Shown: one piece after another, positions 6,952 through 14,863 of the stretch
How positions within the stretch are numbered: the first letter of the stretch is position 1
Layout: each line of letters starts with the position of its first letter
Assembly (NCBI GenBank): GCA_039793985.1
Contig: JBAMMC010000020.1
Span: 1 to 44,609, forward strand
Source of the DNA: ARK-14 sp002899805
GTDB lineage: Archaea; Thermoproteota; Thermoprotei_A; Sulfolobales; Fervidicoccaceae
Reading direction: 5' to 3'
DNA length: 44,609 nt
Position numbers and translations under genes: made by a program
The notes under the pieces: model-generated
The model's database searches: none
What the model saw: only the letters and a program-made list of their open reading frames with translations
Told to the model about the DNA's origin: nothing

Positions 6952-7161
6952 TCATGCGGCAACTGCGCTCTTTCTCTTATTTATTTTAACTAAACGGGTT
7001 ATATATCCAGCAATTCTATTCTGAACTCTCTTGCTCGGTATATCTACTAGCTTTCTCACGATTTCCTTATTGCTTTCAAAGTTCTCAGTGAAGAGCGAGG
7101 GGTACATTGAAATTAGCTTTCTAGCCGTCCTCTTAACCATAGCCGTCCTTACTTTTCCCAT
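6952..7161 (-). CDS. rps17e: 30S ribosomal protein S17e
   Basis: 69 aa. The sequence MGKVRTAMVKRTARKLI, YPSLFTENFESNKEIV and DIPSKRVQNRIAGYITRL is the whole of S17e, a small-subunit protein of archaea and eukaryotes absent from bacteria. A GTG at 7170 would add three residues, but the ATG at 7161 gives the universal MGKVR start and is preceded by an AGGGTG ribosome site, so I use it. It heads an operon with the MoaD-like protein, PRTase and Cgi121-like protein and has its own TATA box. Confidence 0.96.
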   Translation of the reverse strand: MGKVRTAMVKRTARKLISMYPSLFTENFESNKEIVRKLVDIPSKRVQNRIAGYITRLVKINKRKSAVAA

Positions 7162-7203
7162 TTTTAACACCCTTGTCAGTGTTTAAAGGTTTGAGCAGAA
7201 TAG

Positions 7204-7213
7204 GTTTATAAAG
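7204..7213 (-). promoter_or_regulatory. TATA box of the S17e operon
   Basis: CTTTATAAAC on the minus strand about 45 nt before the S17e start. Transcription would begin near 7183 and include the AGGGTG ribosome site. Confidence 0.55.
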
Positions 7214-7286
7214 ATACCAGAGGAAAACGCTCGCTGGTTAATCTCTCGAGAGCTTTTTTGCTCTGGAACTGCATTCTGCTCTATTA

Positions 7287-8603
7287 TCAAAAACGGCAAA
7301 AAATTTCTCCCCTTTCCAATTCTATCCTTGGAAGTTCAATTCCTTCGAGCTCAGGTGGTTTGACTAGATGTCTTATTCTCCCCTCAAGAGGAGAAATGGG
7401 ATTTTTCGGGAGATCCCTCTTCAAGAGAAAAAGCTCCTTTTCTAGCGCTTCTTTTGTCCTATATCCGCATTTGGGGCATCTGTATCCTTTCCCTTTCCCC
7501 GCGCTTTCCATTCGTGCATTGCATCTTGGACATCTCGGGTTCTTCAAAACTTTGATTTCAGGCGCGCTCAATATCCAAAGCTTCTCAGCTTCAAAGATCA
7601 GACCCTCCCTTTCCCTAGCTTCTAAAGCCCCTCCTAGTATCCTGATGCGGTCTCCCTTTTTCAGCTTCGACGCTACAACATTCATAGGATAGGTCTCCCT
7701 GTAGAATATGGTCTCTATTTCCCCGCTTTCGTCCGAAATATTCAGAATCACGTGTCCTCCCTTCTTTACCAACGGATCTCTGCTTATATGACCTTCTATC
7801 AACCCCGATACATAGACTCTGAGTTCACCTATTTTCTTATGAACAGCGTGGGGATCTGTATGTTGGTTTGTCCTGAAGATGCACCAGGACGAAGGGGCTT
7901 CGATATATGGTAAAATCTTTCTGAAAGCATCTTCCAGTTCTCCTTTATCGATCCCTCTTATTCCAATCAGCACCGGATCGGGACCCCTCGGTACTGCTAC
8001 GACTTTATTCTTTCTATTTACATTGTTGAACAAAGTTCTATAGCTCAGGAGGACTTCCGAGACCCTCTTCTCATCGATTCTCCTGATAAATTCAGCCTCT
8101 GGAGCTCTGTAAGCCAACAATTCGAACGTTGATGGAAGACCCGAAAGCGCATATCCTATTGCTGCGAGCGCTCCAACTAGGCTCTTGCCCCCTATAGAGA
8201 CTCCTCCCACTTCTTCAGCTACTTCTTCAGCCACTTTCTGGGGAACAAGATCTGTGAGACCCCTCAAGTATAGCTTAACAGTTTCCTCGAGTCTTCTGTT
8301 ACCATCTAAATCTAAGATGTAAGCTGATCCCTTGTTCTCAAAGCTGTAAATGGCCGAGAGCTCTTCTATTGTTTTCTCGATATCTGCCTCAGAGAGCTCT
8401 CCCTCTATGAGTAAAGATACAGCAGCATTTCCTCTGGTCTTGAATGGAATATTAGGATTAAGTCTGACGAGCAAAGGATCAGTCAAGAGCTTAAGATTCT
8501 TTTCATAAAATTTGAGAGTTTTCAGTAAAAAAATAGTGAAATGGGTGGTGCAACCAGAAAAATTCGAATCATAGCCGTCTAGACCTATGGCTAGCCTCTT
8601 CAC
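7287..8603 (-). CDS. tiaS: tRNA(Ile2) 2-agmatinylcytidine synthetase
   Basis: 438 aa. TiaS couples ATP hydrolysis to attach agmatine to C34 of tRNA-Ile(CAU), so that it reads AUA rather than AUG; it is essential in archaea. The N-terminus (LAIGLDGYDSNFSGCTTHF) is the conserved kinase-like start, followed by the catalytic and ferredoxin-like parts, an OB-fold (about residues 275-345) and a C-terminal zinc ribbon CPRCNARM ... CPKCGYRT (about 360-385). The GTG start overlaps the stop of the upstream RAM-domain gene (GTGA), so the two are coupled. The window's AUA-rich coding sequence fits a need for this enzyme. Confidence 0.95.
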   Translation of the reverse strand: MKRLAIGLDGYDSNFSGCTTHFTIFLLKTLKFYEKNLKLLTDPLLVRLNPNIPFKTRGNAAVSLLIEGELSEADIEKTIEELSAIYSFENKGSAYILDLDGNRRLEETVKLYLRGLTDLVPQKVAEEVAEEVGGVSIGGKSLVGALAAIGYALSGLPSTFELLAYRAPEAEFIRRIDEKRVSEVLLSYRTLFNNVNRKNKVVAVPRGPDPVLIGIRGIDKGELEDAFRKILPYIEAPSSWCIFRTNQHTDPHAVHKKIGELRVYVSGLIEGHISRDPLVKKGGHVILNISDESGEIETIFYRETYPMNVVASKLKKGDRIRILGGALEAREREGLIFEAEKLWILSAPEIKVLKNPRCPRCNARMESAGKGKGYRCPKCGYRTKEALEKELFLLKRDLPKNPISPLEGRIRHLVKPPELEGIELPRIELERGEIFCRF

Positions 8604-8851
8604 TTCTTCTTGAGCTCCTTACCCTCTACTATTATCATGGTTAGAGTTGATCTTACTTTTGGTAGCTTCCTTATCTGAGAAGCGACCACCTCTTTGAGCT
8701 TATCCATTGTTTCTGCCTCTATCTTAACTATGACATCGTAAACGCCATACACAACATATGCTTCTGTTACTTCCTTTACTTTTGATATCTCATTGAATAC
8801 TTCTTCTTCGCTTCCAATTTCAGCATTTATTAGTACTATGGCTGAGGGCAT
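8600..8851 (-). CDS. Stand-alone Lrp/AsnC C-terminal (RAM) domain protein
   Basis: 83 aa, the length of a single RAM (ligand-binding and oligomerisation) domain with no DNA-binding helix-turn-helix. It begins PSAIVLINAEIGSEEEV and contains VTEAYVVYGVYDVIVKIEAE and LPKVRSTLTMIIVE, the typical beta-alpha-beta-beta-alpha-beta pattern. Such proteins form multimers and bind amino acids. The ATG follows GGTGGG, with a TATA box at 8887-8897. It overlaps tiaS by 4 nt and probably shares its transcript; the reason for this pairing is unknown. Confidence 0.88.
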   Translation of the reverse strand: MPSAIVLINAEIGSEEEVFNEISKVKEVTEAYVVYGVYDVIVKIEAETMDKLKEVVASQIRKLPKVRSTLTMIIVEGKELKKK

Positions 8852-8886
8852 TTAGTTTCCCACCAAAAATAATAATAAAAGAAATC

Positions 8887-8897
8887 ATATATAAAAA
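8887..8897 (-). promoter_or_regulatory. TATA box of the RAM-protein/tiaS operon
   Basis: TTTTTATATAT on the minus strand about 41 nt before the ATG at 8851. The predicted transcript start near 8866 leaves a short leader with GGTGGG. Confidence 0.5.
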
Positions 8898-8976
8898 TGC
8901 CGTTAGTGAAGTTTTCAAAACAGATGGGCATCAGTAGCTTTGGGTTTCAGCAGAGCCGAGGATTTTCTCCAATGTG

Positions 8977-9080
8977 GGATGATCGATGCTCCGAAGGGAG
9001 TATGAAGAGCAGTAACGGGTTCATCCTAATGACTTCTCATGAACAACGAGAGCTACATTTGTCTGCGATACATAGTAGCT
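8977..9080. other. Intergenic segment with several inverted repeats, possible structured RNA
   Basis: The 247-nt gap between the RAM-protein gene and beta-RFAP synthase holds nested complementarity: GGATGA (8977-8982) with TCATCC (9021-9026), CTCC with GGAG just inside it, and GAGCTAC (9050-9056) with GTAGCTC (9074-9080) with further pairs in its loop. It may be a 3' UTR structure, a terminator or a small RNA on either strand. No known RNA family was recognised. Confidence 0.3.
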
Positions 9081-9098
9081 CAGAGCACGTCGAGTATT

Positions 9099-10040
9099 TC
9101 AAACTTCCGAAAAGGCAGAAGCGCCCCTGTTCCTTGCTTTCGTGAAGATGATATCTGCATCTAAGCCCTCTTTCCTGAGTGCTCTACTTATACCCTCCTC
9201 GAGCCTGTCCCTTTCACTCGAGAGAGAGAATCCATAAGCTAGAGGTCCCCAGCTGCTCTGTCCAACACCTCTCGCACCCAAAGACCTCAGAACCTCTACC
9301 GATAGCCTCGTCTCATCGCTCGAATAGCGACCTCCCTGATACTGCTCAAAATACTCGCCCATTTTACTCTGAATACCTTCAACCCCTTCGGAAAACAAGA
9401 GCAGTTCTCTGCTGGCTGCACCATGAAGAATTTTCACGAGATCCCGTGATAGCAGGCTCTGATCGAAGTCGGGATGCTTGGGGTAAAACATGAACCCTTC
9501 ATCCTCTTCACTCACCCTCTTACCGTTACGCGGTATTATCAGAATTATGAGCCAATCATTAGGTATGGAAAACCTGGAGATCAGAGGCGGTAGCTCTTCG
9601 ACCTCAGATGGGATCTTGAGTTTTGAACCCTCCTTCTTTCGCCCCCCATCAACTATGAGACCCCCCCATTTGAACGAATGGATTCCTACTCCAGAGACAG
9701 CCCCCCTCCTCGCAATGAGCGCTAGCTCCTTGTAGCTGAGTCTTTTTCCACAGTAAATGCTCATTCCGAGCGCTGCTGACATCGCTATCTGTGTTGTGGA
9801 GCCCAGTCCCACGTGCCTGGGAGGGGAGAGCGCGATCCTCAAGCCAAAATGGGGAAAGGGGCCACAGATGTTCTCAGCAATTCCCATCAATTCTCTGGGG
9901 ATCTCCCCCTCCTCATCTATCTCTATGACTGTTCTGGGCTCTTCCAAATAGAGCCCGACGCTTCCATAAACCCTAGACTCATTTATTATGTTGTAGAACC
10001 CAAGATGTATTCTGCTTCCTCCCTCAACCTTCACCCTCAT
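9099..10040 (-). CDS. Beta-ribofuranosylaminobenzene 5'-phosphate synthase (GHMP-kinase fold)
   Basis: 313 aa. This enzyme joins PRPP with 4-hydroxybenzoate or p-aminobenzoate in the first committed step of methanopterin-type pterin synthesis. The N-terminus GSRIHLGFYNI and the glycine-rich LSPPRHVGLGSTTQIAMS (about residues 71-88) match the family, as do SGVGIHSFKWGGLIVDGG (about 115-132) and the late GARGVGQSSWGPLAYG (about 255-270). It overlaps the upstream tsr3 by 17 nt, so the two are co-translated. It implies a tetrahydromethanopterin-like C1 carrier in this archaeon. Other GHMP members are unlikely given these motifs. Confidence 0.9.
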   Translation of the reverse strand: MRVKVEGGSRIHLGFYNIINESRVYGSVGLYLEEPRTVIEIDEEGEIPRELMGIAENICGPFPHFGLRIALSPPRHVGLGSTTQIAMSAALGMSIYCGKRLSYKELALIARRGAVSGVGIHSFKWGGLIVDGGRKKEGSKLKIPSEVEELPPLISRFSIPNDWLIILIIPRNGKRVSEEDEGFMFYPKHPDFDQSLLSRDLVKILHGAASRELLLFSEGVEGIQSKMGEYFEQYQGGRYSSDETRLSVEVLRSLGARGVGQSSWGPLAYGFSLSSERDRLEEGISRALRKEGLDADIIFTKARNRGASAFSEV

Positions 10041-10584
10041 CTCCTTCCCCCCTTTCCAATACTTCCTTCATCAGAGCGTCCTCAGCCTTTCCAATCTCTT
10101 CTGCATTCTTGGCCTGCATATAAATCTGAAGGAATCTTTCATTGAGGGCAAAAAAATTCTTCCCCCACTTGAATTTAGATAGGATTTCTTCGGCCCTTTC
10201 AAAGCATCCAATGATAGCTAGTGCAGCCGCCAATGCTTCCGCGCTGCTGAGCTTGAATGCCTTCGCGTAATTTATCGGGTTCGATGCTACGAGAAAGGGT
10301 AACCTTCTTCTGGACATATAACCAAACCTGATATTCATTCTGCCTTCCTTTTCAAGCACCTTCCAGGATCTATCGATGACAACTATGCTATTAGCTAGTT
10401 CTCTGTCCCTTATCGAGAGAGGAGTCTGCGCGTATGGGTCCAGCAGAATTCCCCTCATCTTAGTTAGCAAGCTCAAACCAATTCTTCTAGCTAATCCAAG
10501 CTTGTATAGCTTCACTCCCGTGCTTGCTGATGGGGAATCTTCCGACAACCTCACCACGAAAAGCTTTATTTCATCGCACTCCAT
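10024..10584 (-). CDS. tsr3: Tsr3-type rRNA aminocarboxypropyltransferase (DUF367)
   Basis: About 186 aa from the ATG chosen here, which follows an AGTGA site; a GTG three codons upstream (10593) is an alternative. The motifs GILLDPYAQTPLSIRD, VIDRSW and RRRLPFLVASNPINYAK are diagnostic of Tsr3. It transfers the aminocarboxypropyl group of SAM to an N1-methylpseudouridine in helix 31 of small-subunit rRNA. It is the middle gene of an operon: 27 nt after the nitroreductase and overlapping beta-RFAP synthase by 17 nt. The length is normal. Confidence 0.92.
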   Translation of the reverse strand: MECDEIKLFVVRLSEDSPSASTGVKLYKLGLARRIGLSLLTKMRGILLDPYAQTPLSIRDRELANSIVVIDRSWKVLEKEGRMNIRFGYMSRRRLPFLVASNPINYAKAFKLSSAEALAAALAIIGCFERAEEILSKFKWGKNFFALNERFLQIYMQAKNAEEIGKAEDALMKEVLERGEGDEGEG

Positions 10585-10611
10585 GGACTTCACTTCAGCT
10601 CATTTGTTCTA

Positions 10612-11280
10612 CTATTTTTGAGCATATCTTTCCCACAGACGTTCGAAGCTCCTCCTCTTAACTTCCTTTGGTCTGCCGACTGGGAATATGTAGAGAGGCT
10701 CGTAAGGGATTCCCAACAACTTTTTCACAGAATCATCGTCGAATGCTCCTACCGCTACAGTACCTAGACCAAGGGAAGTAGCCATGAGGTAGATGTTCTG
10801 CCCAGCATGCCCAGCCTCAAAGTGAACATAGCGGTACCCCCTCTCTCCATAGTAATCTGTGGTCCTTCCATATTCAGCTGCTATTACGATAGAGAATGGA
10901 GCTTCTGAGATGAACTTCTGATTCAGAGATGCCAAAGCGAGCTCCTTCCTTCTATCACCATTTATATGAAGCTCCAATGAGTGATCCTCCCACTTGTATC
11001 TGTATATTCCAGCAGGAGCCTTCGGCTCACTGGCTATTGAGTCGTCTCCAAATAAACAGTAATACTCGAGAGGATATGTAGCCCCAGCGCTTGGAACGGT
11101 CCTCTTGAACCCCCCCTCTTCTACAGCCCCTCCTCCACTCCAGAGAAGCATTGAAATTTCCTCCCATGTGAGAGGATCCTTGGTGAAGCTCCTGACGCTC
11201 CTCCTCATCAGCATAGATTCTTCAACAGTTATAGGAGAAATCCTCTTCGGCAATGGTAGCTTGATCTTCACCAAAATCAT
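10612..11280 (-). CDS. SagB-like nitroreductase-family FMN oxidoreductase
   Basis: 222 aa. The family pattern is clear: RRSVRSFTKDPLTWEEISMLLW near residues 27-48, VPSAGATYPLEYYCL near 62-76, and a C-terminal GLGTVAVGAFDD and FPVGRPKEV. These give the FMN-binding fold of nitroreductases, closest to SagB-type dehydrogenases. Members reduce nitro compounds or quinones, or oxidise azolines in peptide maturation; no cyclodehydratase (SagC/D) is seen here, so a general flavin oxidoreductase is more likely. The ATG touches a GGTGA ribosome site directly, so the true start may be the GTG at 11271. It leads the tsr3 and beta-RFAP synthase operon. Confidence 0.85.
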   Translation of the reverse strand: MILVKIKLPLPKRISPITVEESMLMRRSVRSFTKDPLTWEEISMLLWSGGGAVEEGGFKRTVPSAGATYPLEYYCLFGDDSIASEPKAPAGIYRYKWEDHSLELHINGDRRKELALASLNQKFISEAPFSIVIAAEYGRTTDYYGERGYRYVHFEAGHAGQNIYLMATSLGLGTVAVGAFDDDSVKKLLGIPYEPLYIFPVGRPKEVKRRSFERLWERYAQK

Positions 11281-11312
11281 TCACCTTTTTCATTGGAAAG
11301 CGAAAGCAAAAA

Positions 11313-11388
11313 TGGTGGACCGGCCGGGACTTGAACCCGGGACCTCTGCCGTGCGAGGGCAGCGCTCTTCCAGCTGAGCTACCGGCCC
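11313..11388 (-). tRNA. tRNA-Ala (CGC)
   Basis: A complete cloverleaf on the minus strand: acceptor GGGCCGG with CCGGTCC, D arm GCTC/GAGC, anticodon stem CTGCC/GGCAG with loop CTCGCAC (anticodon CGC), T arm CCGGG/CCCGG with TTCAAGT. The 3' CCA is encoded at 11313-11315. There is no intron. Confidence 0.95.
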
Positions 11389-11475
11389 TCTCCACCCACA
11401 ATTTCTAGCTTTTCCAACTAGGTTAAAAAACCTGTTGCGAATAGCAAATCAACCCTCATATTTGCTCTGCAGTAC

Positions 11476-11871
11476 CTACAAGTTCAACTTTCCCTCAATT
11501 TCCAGAGCTTCAACGATCCAAAGGACTATCACCTTTGCTATAGCTATGGCGGCAAAGTCTTGGGGAACCTCGACTCCATGTACCCTCTCATATGCCTTCT
11601 TGGCAATTTGAGGATCTATCCGCTTGAGCACTATGGGGAGCGAGGCGGAGACTATTTCCTCCAGCATTATCTTGCCCTTTCTCGAAGCGAGCTCTTCGAC
11701 CATCTCCAAGTCCTCCTTTCTCAGAACTACATCTTTTTCCCCTCCCTTTCCCTCTTCCTTGGCTATCTCCCAATATGCGAACAATAGCTCATAGTCAGCT
11801 CCAAGCTTTCCAGAAGCGAGAAGAGGTAGCCTGGACATCTGCTCTTCACTTCCAAGCGTAAAGCTCTCCAT
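11476..11871 (-). CDS. Conserved-looking helical protein, unknown
   Basis: 131 aa, charged and largely helical, with no membrane segment or cysteine. It starts 24 nt below an AATATTAA-type TATA box near 11890-11900, so it may be leaderless. The C-terminal half contains RIDPQIAKKAYERVHGVEVPQD, and ends in an Ala/Ile/Val-rich helix (FAAIAIAKVIVLWIVEAL). A link to glutamate-dehydrogenase-like or NAD-dependent families is not supported. I do not recognise it. It lies between tRNA-Ala and the divergent MFS transporter gene. Confidence 0.7.
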   Translation of the reverse strand: MESFTLGSEEQMSRLPLLASGKLGADYELLFAYWEIAKEEGKGGEKDVVLRKEDLEMVEELASRKGKIMLEEIVSASLPIVLKRIDPQIAKKAYERVHGVEVPQDFAAIAIAKVIVLWIVEALEIEGKLNL

Positions 11872-11941
11872 AATAAATTAACTACATGGAAAATATTAAT
11901 AGCTTGAGTAGAATAGCTCGAAAGATTCTAAATTAAAGAGA

Positions 11942-13378
11942 ATGCAGGTGTCCGCAGTGGAGACGGGGACAAGAAGAGAGCTGGTGATGCTTGTCGTTTT
12001 CCTAGGTGTGATGATGTCAGCTATAGACAGCACTATAGTGATTTTAGCGATACCGACCATAACTGAAGAGCTTCACACGAACCTGGAGATGGCAGGGTGG
12101 CTCATAATGGGCTACATCCTCGTTATTTCTACCCTCAGCGCTCAGCTGGGGAGGCTGGGAGACAACTTAGGGAGATCGAATGTCTACAATCTCGGCTTTC
12201 TGCTCTTCACGCTCGGCTCGGCTCTCTGCGGGGCATCTCCCAACATAAATGTTCTTTTGTTTTTCAGGCTGATCCAAGCTCTAGGAGGAGCAATGATGCA
12301 GTCTACGTCCGGGGCGGTGATCGCGGATCACTACCCACCGAACTTGAGGGGAAGGGCTTTCGGCTACACTTCCATCGGATGGAATATCGGCTCCACCCTA
12401 GGTATAGTGCTGGGAGGATTCATAACGACTGCCCTCGGCTGGAGATACATTTTCTATATAAACGTCCCAATAGGGTTGATCGCCCTCTCTCTTGGGATCA
12501 AGTACCTAAAGACCTGGGAAACGGCTAGGAGGAAGTTCGACATCCTCGGTACTATTATGCTTGGTGCTTCCCTGATCCTCATATCTCTCGGCAGTATGGA
12601 AATCGCCGGATCGGGACTGAACGATGCAAGCGCTGCAATGATACTTGGAGGGATCGCAATCTTCGCTATCATGATGGTTTTTGTAGAGCCGAAGCAGGAA
12701 ATGGCTATAATAGACATAAAGGCCTTCAGAAACAAACTACTAACTGCCTCCATTCTAGCTTCCTTCTTCCAGAGCATGGGGTATATCTCGATTTCCTTTG
12801 TTCTGACCATGTACCTTCAGGGGATCAGAGGGCTGAGTCCGTTCCAGACATCTCTCCTCCTGGTTCCAGGGTATCTTTCTGCGAGCCTAATCTCTCCCTT
12901 CTCGGGCAGGCTCTCGGATAGGATAGGTTCGAGGCTTCCTGCTACCTTGGGGATAGGTATGATGATGTTCAGCGTAGCAATCTATATCGCAACACTCTCC
13001 CCATCTACACCCCTCTCTCTCATCGTCCTCGGGACGCTGATAGGAGGGATAGGCTCAGCGCTCTTCTATCCAGCCAACAACAGCGCAATTATGGCAAACG
13101 CCTCCAGAGGATACTATGGAGGAGCTAGCGGAATACAGAGGACTTTGGGAAATATTGGGATGCTACTGAGCTATGTCATGGCAATAGGCGTTTCATCCCT
13201 CTCCATGCCCAGGGAACTTGCCTTCAGAATCTTCATGGGAACAAGCAATGTGATAGGGAGGATAGCAGCTGGTTTCTTGGTAGGGATGAGAGCTGCCTTC
13301 CTCTCCTCCATGATAATCTTAGCCATAGCCCTTTTCCTCTCAGCACTTAGGGGGAAAGAGGTTAGAGCGGAAAAATAA
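11942..13378 (+). CDS. MFS drug/proton antiporter of the DHA2 (14-helix) type
   Basis: 478 aa with about 14 hydrophobic segments. Residues 26-31 give the DHA2 start SAIDSTIVILAIPTI, followed by LGDNLGR (loop 2-3 motif A-like), GGAMMQSTSGAVIADHYP, and the antiporter motif region (IGWNIGSTLGIVLGGFI). The family exports amphiphilic compounds, drugs or amino acids in exchange for protons across the cytoplasmic membrane. The substrate is unknown. It is divergent from the 131-aa protein and not in an obvious operon; the binding-protein gene 127 nt downstream has its own promoter. Confidence 0.9.
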   Translation: MQVSAVETGTRRELVMLVVFLGVMMSAIDSTIVILAIPTITEELHTNLEMAGWLIMGYILVISTLSAQLGRLGDNLGRSNVYNLGFLLFTLGSALCGASPNINVLLFFRLIQALGGAMMQSTSGAVIADHYPPNLRGRAFGYTSIGWNIGSTLGIVLGGFITTALGWRYIFYINVPIGLIALSLGIKYLKTWETARRKFDILGTIMLGASLILISLGSMEIAGSGLNDASAAMILGGIAIFAIMMVFVEPKQEMAIIDIKAFRNKLLTASILASFFQSMGYISISFVLTMYLQGIRGLSPFQTSLLLVPGYLSASLISPFSGRLSDRIGSRLPATLGIGMMMFSVAIYIATLSPSTPLSLIVLGTLIGGIGSALFYPANNSAIMANASRGYYGGASGIQRTLGNIGMLLSYVMAIGVSSLSMPRELAFRIFMGTSNVIGRIAAGFLVGMRAAFLSSMIILAIALFLSALRGKEVRAEK

Positions 13379-13448
13379 TAATTATAATTAATATTGTTTA
13401 ATCATAAAACCTTCGAAAATGCCTATTTCCCACTTAAAAGGGAGGGAA

Positions 13449-13459
13449 TTAATTTATAT
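13449..13459 (+). promoter_or_regulatory. TATA box of the branched-chain amino acid transporter genes
   Basis: TTAATTTATAT-type box in the 127-nt gap after the MFS gene. A start near 13480 gives a leader holding AGGAGG at 13491-13496. It lies inside the longer open frame, which argues that translation does not begin at 13419. Confidence 0.55.
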
Positions 13460-13505
13460 CTATTCTCTTGCTAACCATTTCTCCCACCAAAGGAGGTTTA
13501 TGGAA

Positions 13506-14786
13506 ATGGATTATAAAACACAGTTAGTGATAGTAGCAGTAATCATGCTCCTGGTAGGAATAGCAGCAGGATATGCTGTCAAGCCTTCAGCGCCCCAAAG
13601 TGCTCCGAACACTACAACCACTGCGCAGGGACAGCAATCGAAGCTCCCCAATGTCATAGTAATAGGAGGCCTCTTTCCACTCAGCGGAGATCTGCAGACC
13701 TTTGGGCAACAGAACAGCCTAGCCCTACAGCTCGCGGCTTCCGATATAAATTCCTTCTTCAATTCATCCGGCTTACCGTACCAGGTGAAAGTCGTCATAG
13801 AGGATACTCAGACCAATCCCGATGTCGCTCTTCAGAAGCTCCAGAGCCTCTACTCCCAGGGCGTCAAATTCGTCGCTGGTCCGATGGCGAGTTCCGAAGT
13901 CAAGAATCTCATGGGATTTGCTAACTCCAATCACATCCTGATATTCAGTCCCTCCAGCACTTCCCCCGCATTGGCAATACCCAACGATTTCATCTTCAGG
14001 CTAGTGGTCGATGATAGGCTACAGGGAGCAGCTCTTGCCCAACTTGCTAAGTATTACGGCCTCAAGCACGTTGTCGTCGTGTGGAGAGGAGACGACTGGG
14101 GGGACAACCTAGCTAACTCCACCCTCTCTAACTTGGCGGCTTTAGGTATAGATGCCATAAGGGGACCGAGATACTCAGTGCAAGTCAGCGACTACACTTC
14201 AGAGGTCAACCAGCTCGCCAGCACAGTCAGCTCCCTCGTCAACAAATATGGAGCGTCCAGCGTGGGAGTCATATTAGTATCATTTGAGGAGGGCGTGCAA
14301 TTCATGGATCAGGCAAGTCAATATCAAACTCTCTCCAACGTCAGGTGGATAGGAACAGATGGTATAGCGAAGTCGGGCAAGCTAATAGGAGATCCCGTTG
14401 CTTCAGCGTTTGCCGTAAAGACGAACTTCACAGCAACCATATCTGGAACTCTCCCCAATCCGAAATATGATAACCTGACTAAGAGGTTCGTGGCCCAGCT
14501 TGGAACGGAACCAATAAGCTATGCCTACAATACATATGATATAGCTTGGCTCCTCACTCTCTCCATACTGACAGCGGGTGAGTACAATCCCGACAAGGTA
14601 GCGAAAATTCTCCCAACAGTAGCATCTGACTTCTACGGAGTGACAGGATGGACTCAGCTGAATGAAAATGGAGATAGGGCGTTTGCTAACTACTTCATCT
14701 ACGGGGTTGCCAACGTCCAGAACCAGTATCAATGGACATATGTAGGCATGTACGATACAGCCACAAATGCCTTCACATTCAAGTAA
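13506..14786 (+). CDS. ABC transporter substrate-binding protein, branched-chain amino acid (LivK) type
   Basis: 426 aa from the ATG that follows AGGAGG by 9 nt; an in-frame ATG two codons upstream is closer than usual. Residues about 5-25 are a membrane segment with no lipobox Cys, followed by a Thr/Pro/Gln-rich linker (about 28-50), so the protein is probably anchored outside the cell by an N-terminal helix. The body is a type I periplasmic-binding fold: IGGLFPLSGDLQTFGQQN, then AASDINSF, PSSTSPALA and IGTDGIA. It would deliver Leu/Ile/Val, another amino acid or a small amide to the two permeases downstream. A T7 run follows the stop. Confidence 0.92.
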   Translation: MDYKTQLVIVAVIMLLVGIAAGYAVKPSAPQSAPNTTTTAQGQQSKLPNVIVIGGLFPLSGDLQTFGQQNSLALQLAASDINSFFNSSGLPYQVKVVIEDTQTNPDVALQKLQSLYSQGVKFVAGPMASSEVKNLMGFANSNHILIFSPSSTSPALAIPNDFIFRLVVDDRLQGAALAQLAKYYGLKHVVVVWRGDDWGDNLANSTLSNLAALGIDAIRGPRYSVQVSDYTSEVNQLASTVSSLVNKYGASSVGVILVSFEEGVQFMDQASQYQTLSNVRWIGTDGIAKSGKLIGDPVASAFAVKTNFTATISGTLPNPKYDNLTKRFVAQLGTEPISYAYNTYDIAWLLTLSILTAGEYNPDKVAKILPTVASDFYGVTGWTQLNENGDRAFANYFIYGVANVQNQYQWTYVGMYDTATNAFTFK

Positions 14787-14793
14787 TTTTTTT
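14787..14793 (+). terminator. Poly-T stretch after the binding-protein gene
   Basis: TTTTTTT follows the stop codon of the binding protein and precedes the permease genes by about 70 nt. Archaeal transcription often ends at such runs; partial termination here would give more binding protein than permease. Confidence 0.35.
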
Positions 14794-14863
14794 AAAAAAT
14801 CAGAAAACAATATAAGCCTCTTATCATTGAAACGCTTTAACTAATCCCCCGGGAGATATTCCT

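Noticed and set aside
8897..9145. Plus-strand 82-aa frame in the gap before beta-RFAP synthase.
   Set aside because: It overlaps the end of a certain gene on the other strand, has no ribosome site and lacks any family feature; the gap looks more like structured noncoding DNA.
13419..13505. Longer start for the binding protein, 29 codons upstream.
   Set aside because: The TATA box and the AGGAGG site both lie inside the extra segment, and the added residues are not signal-like.
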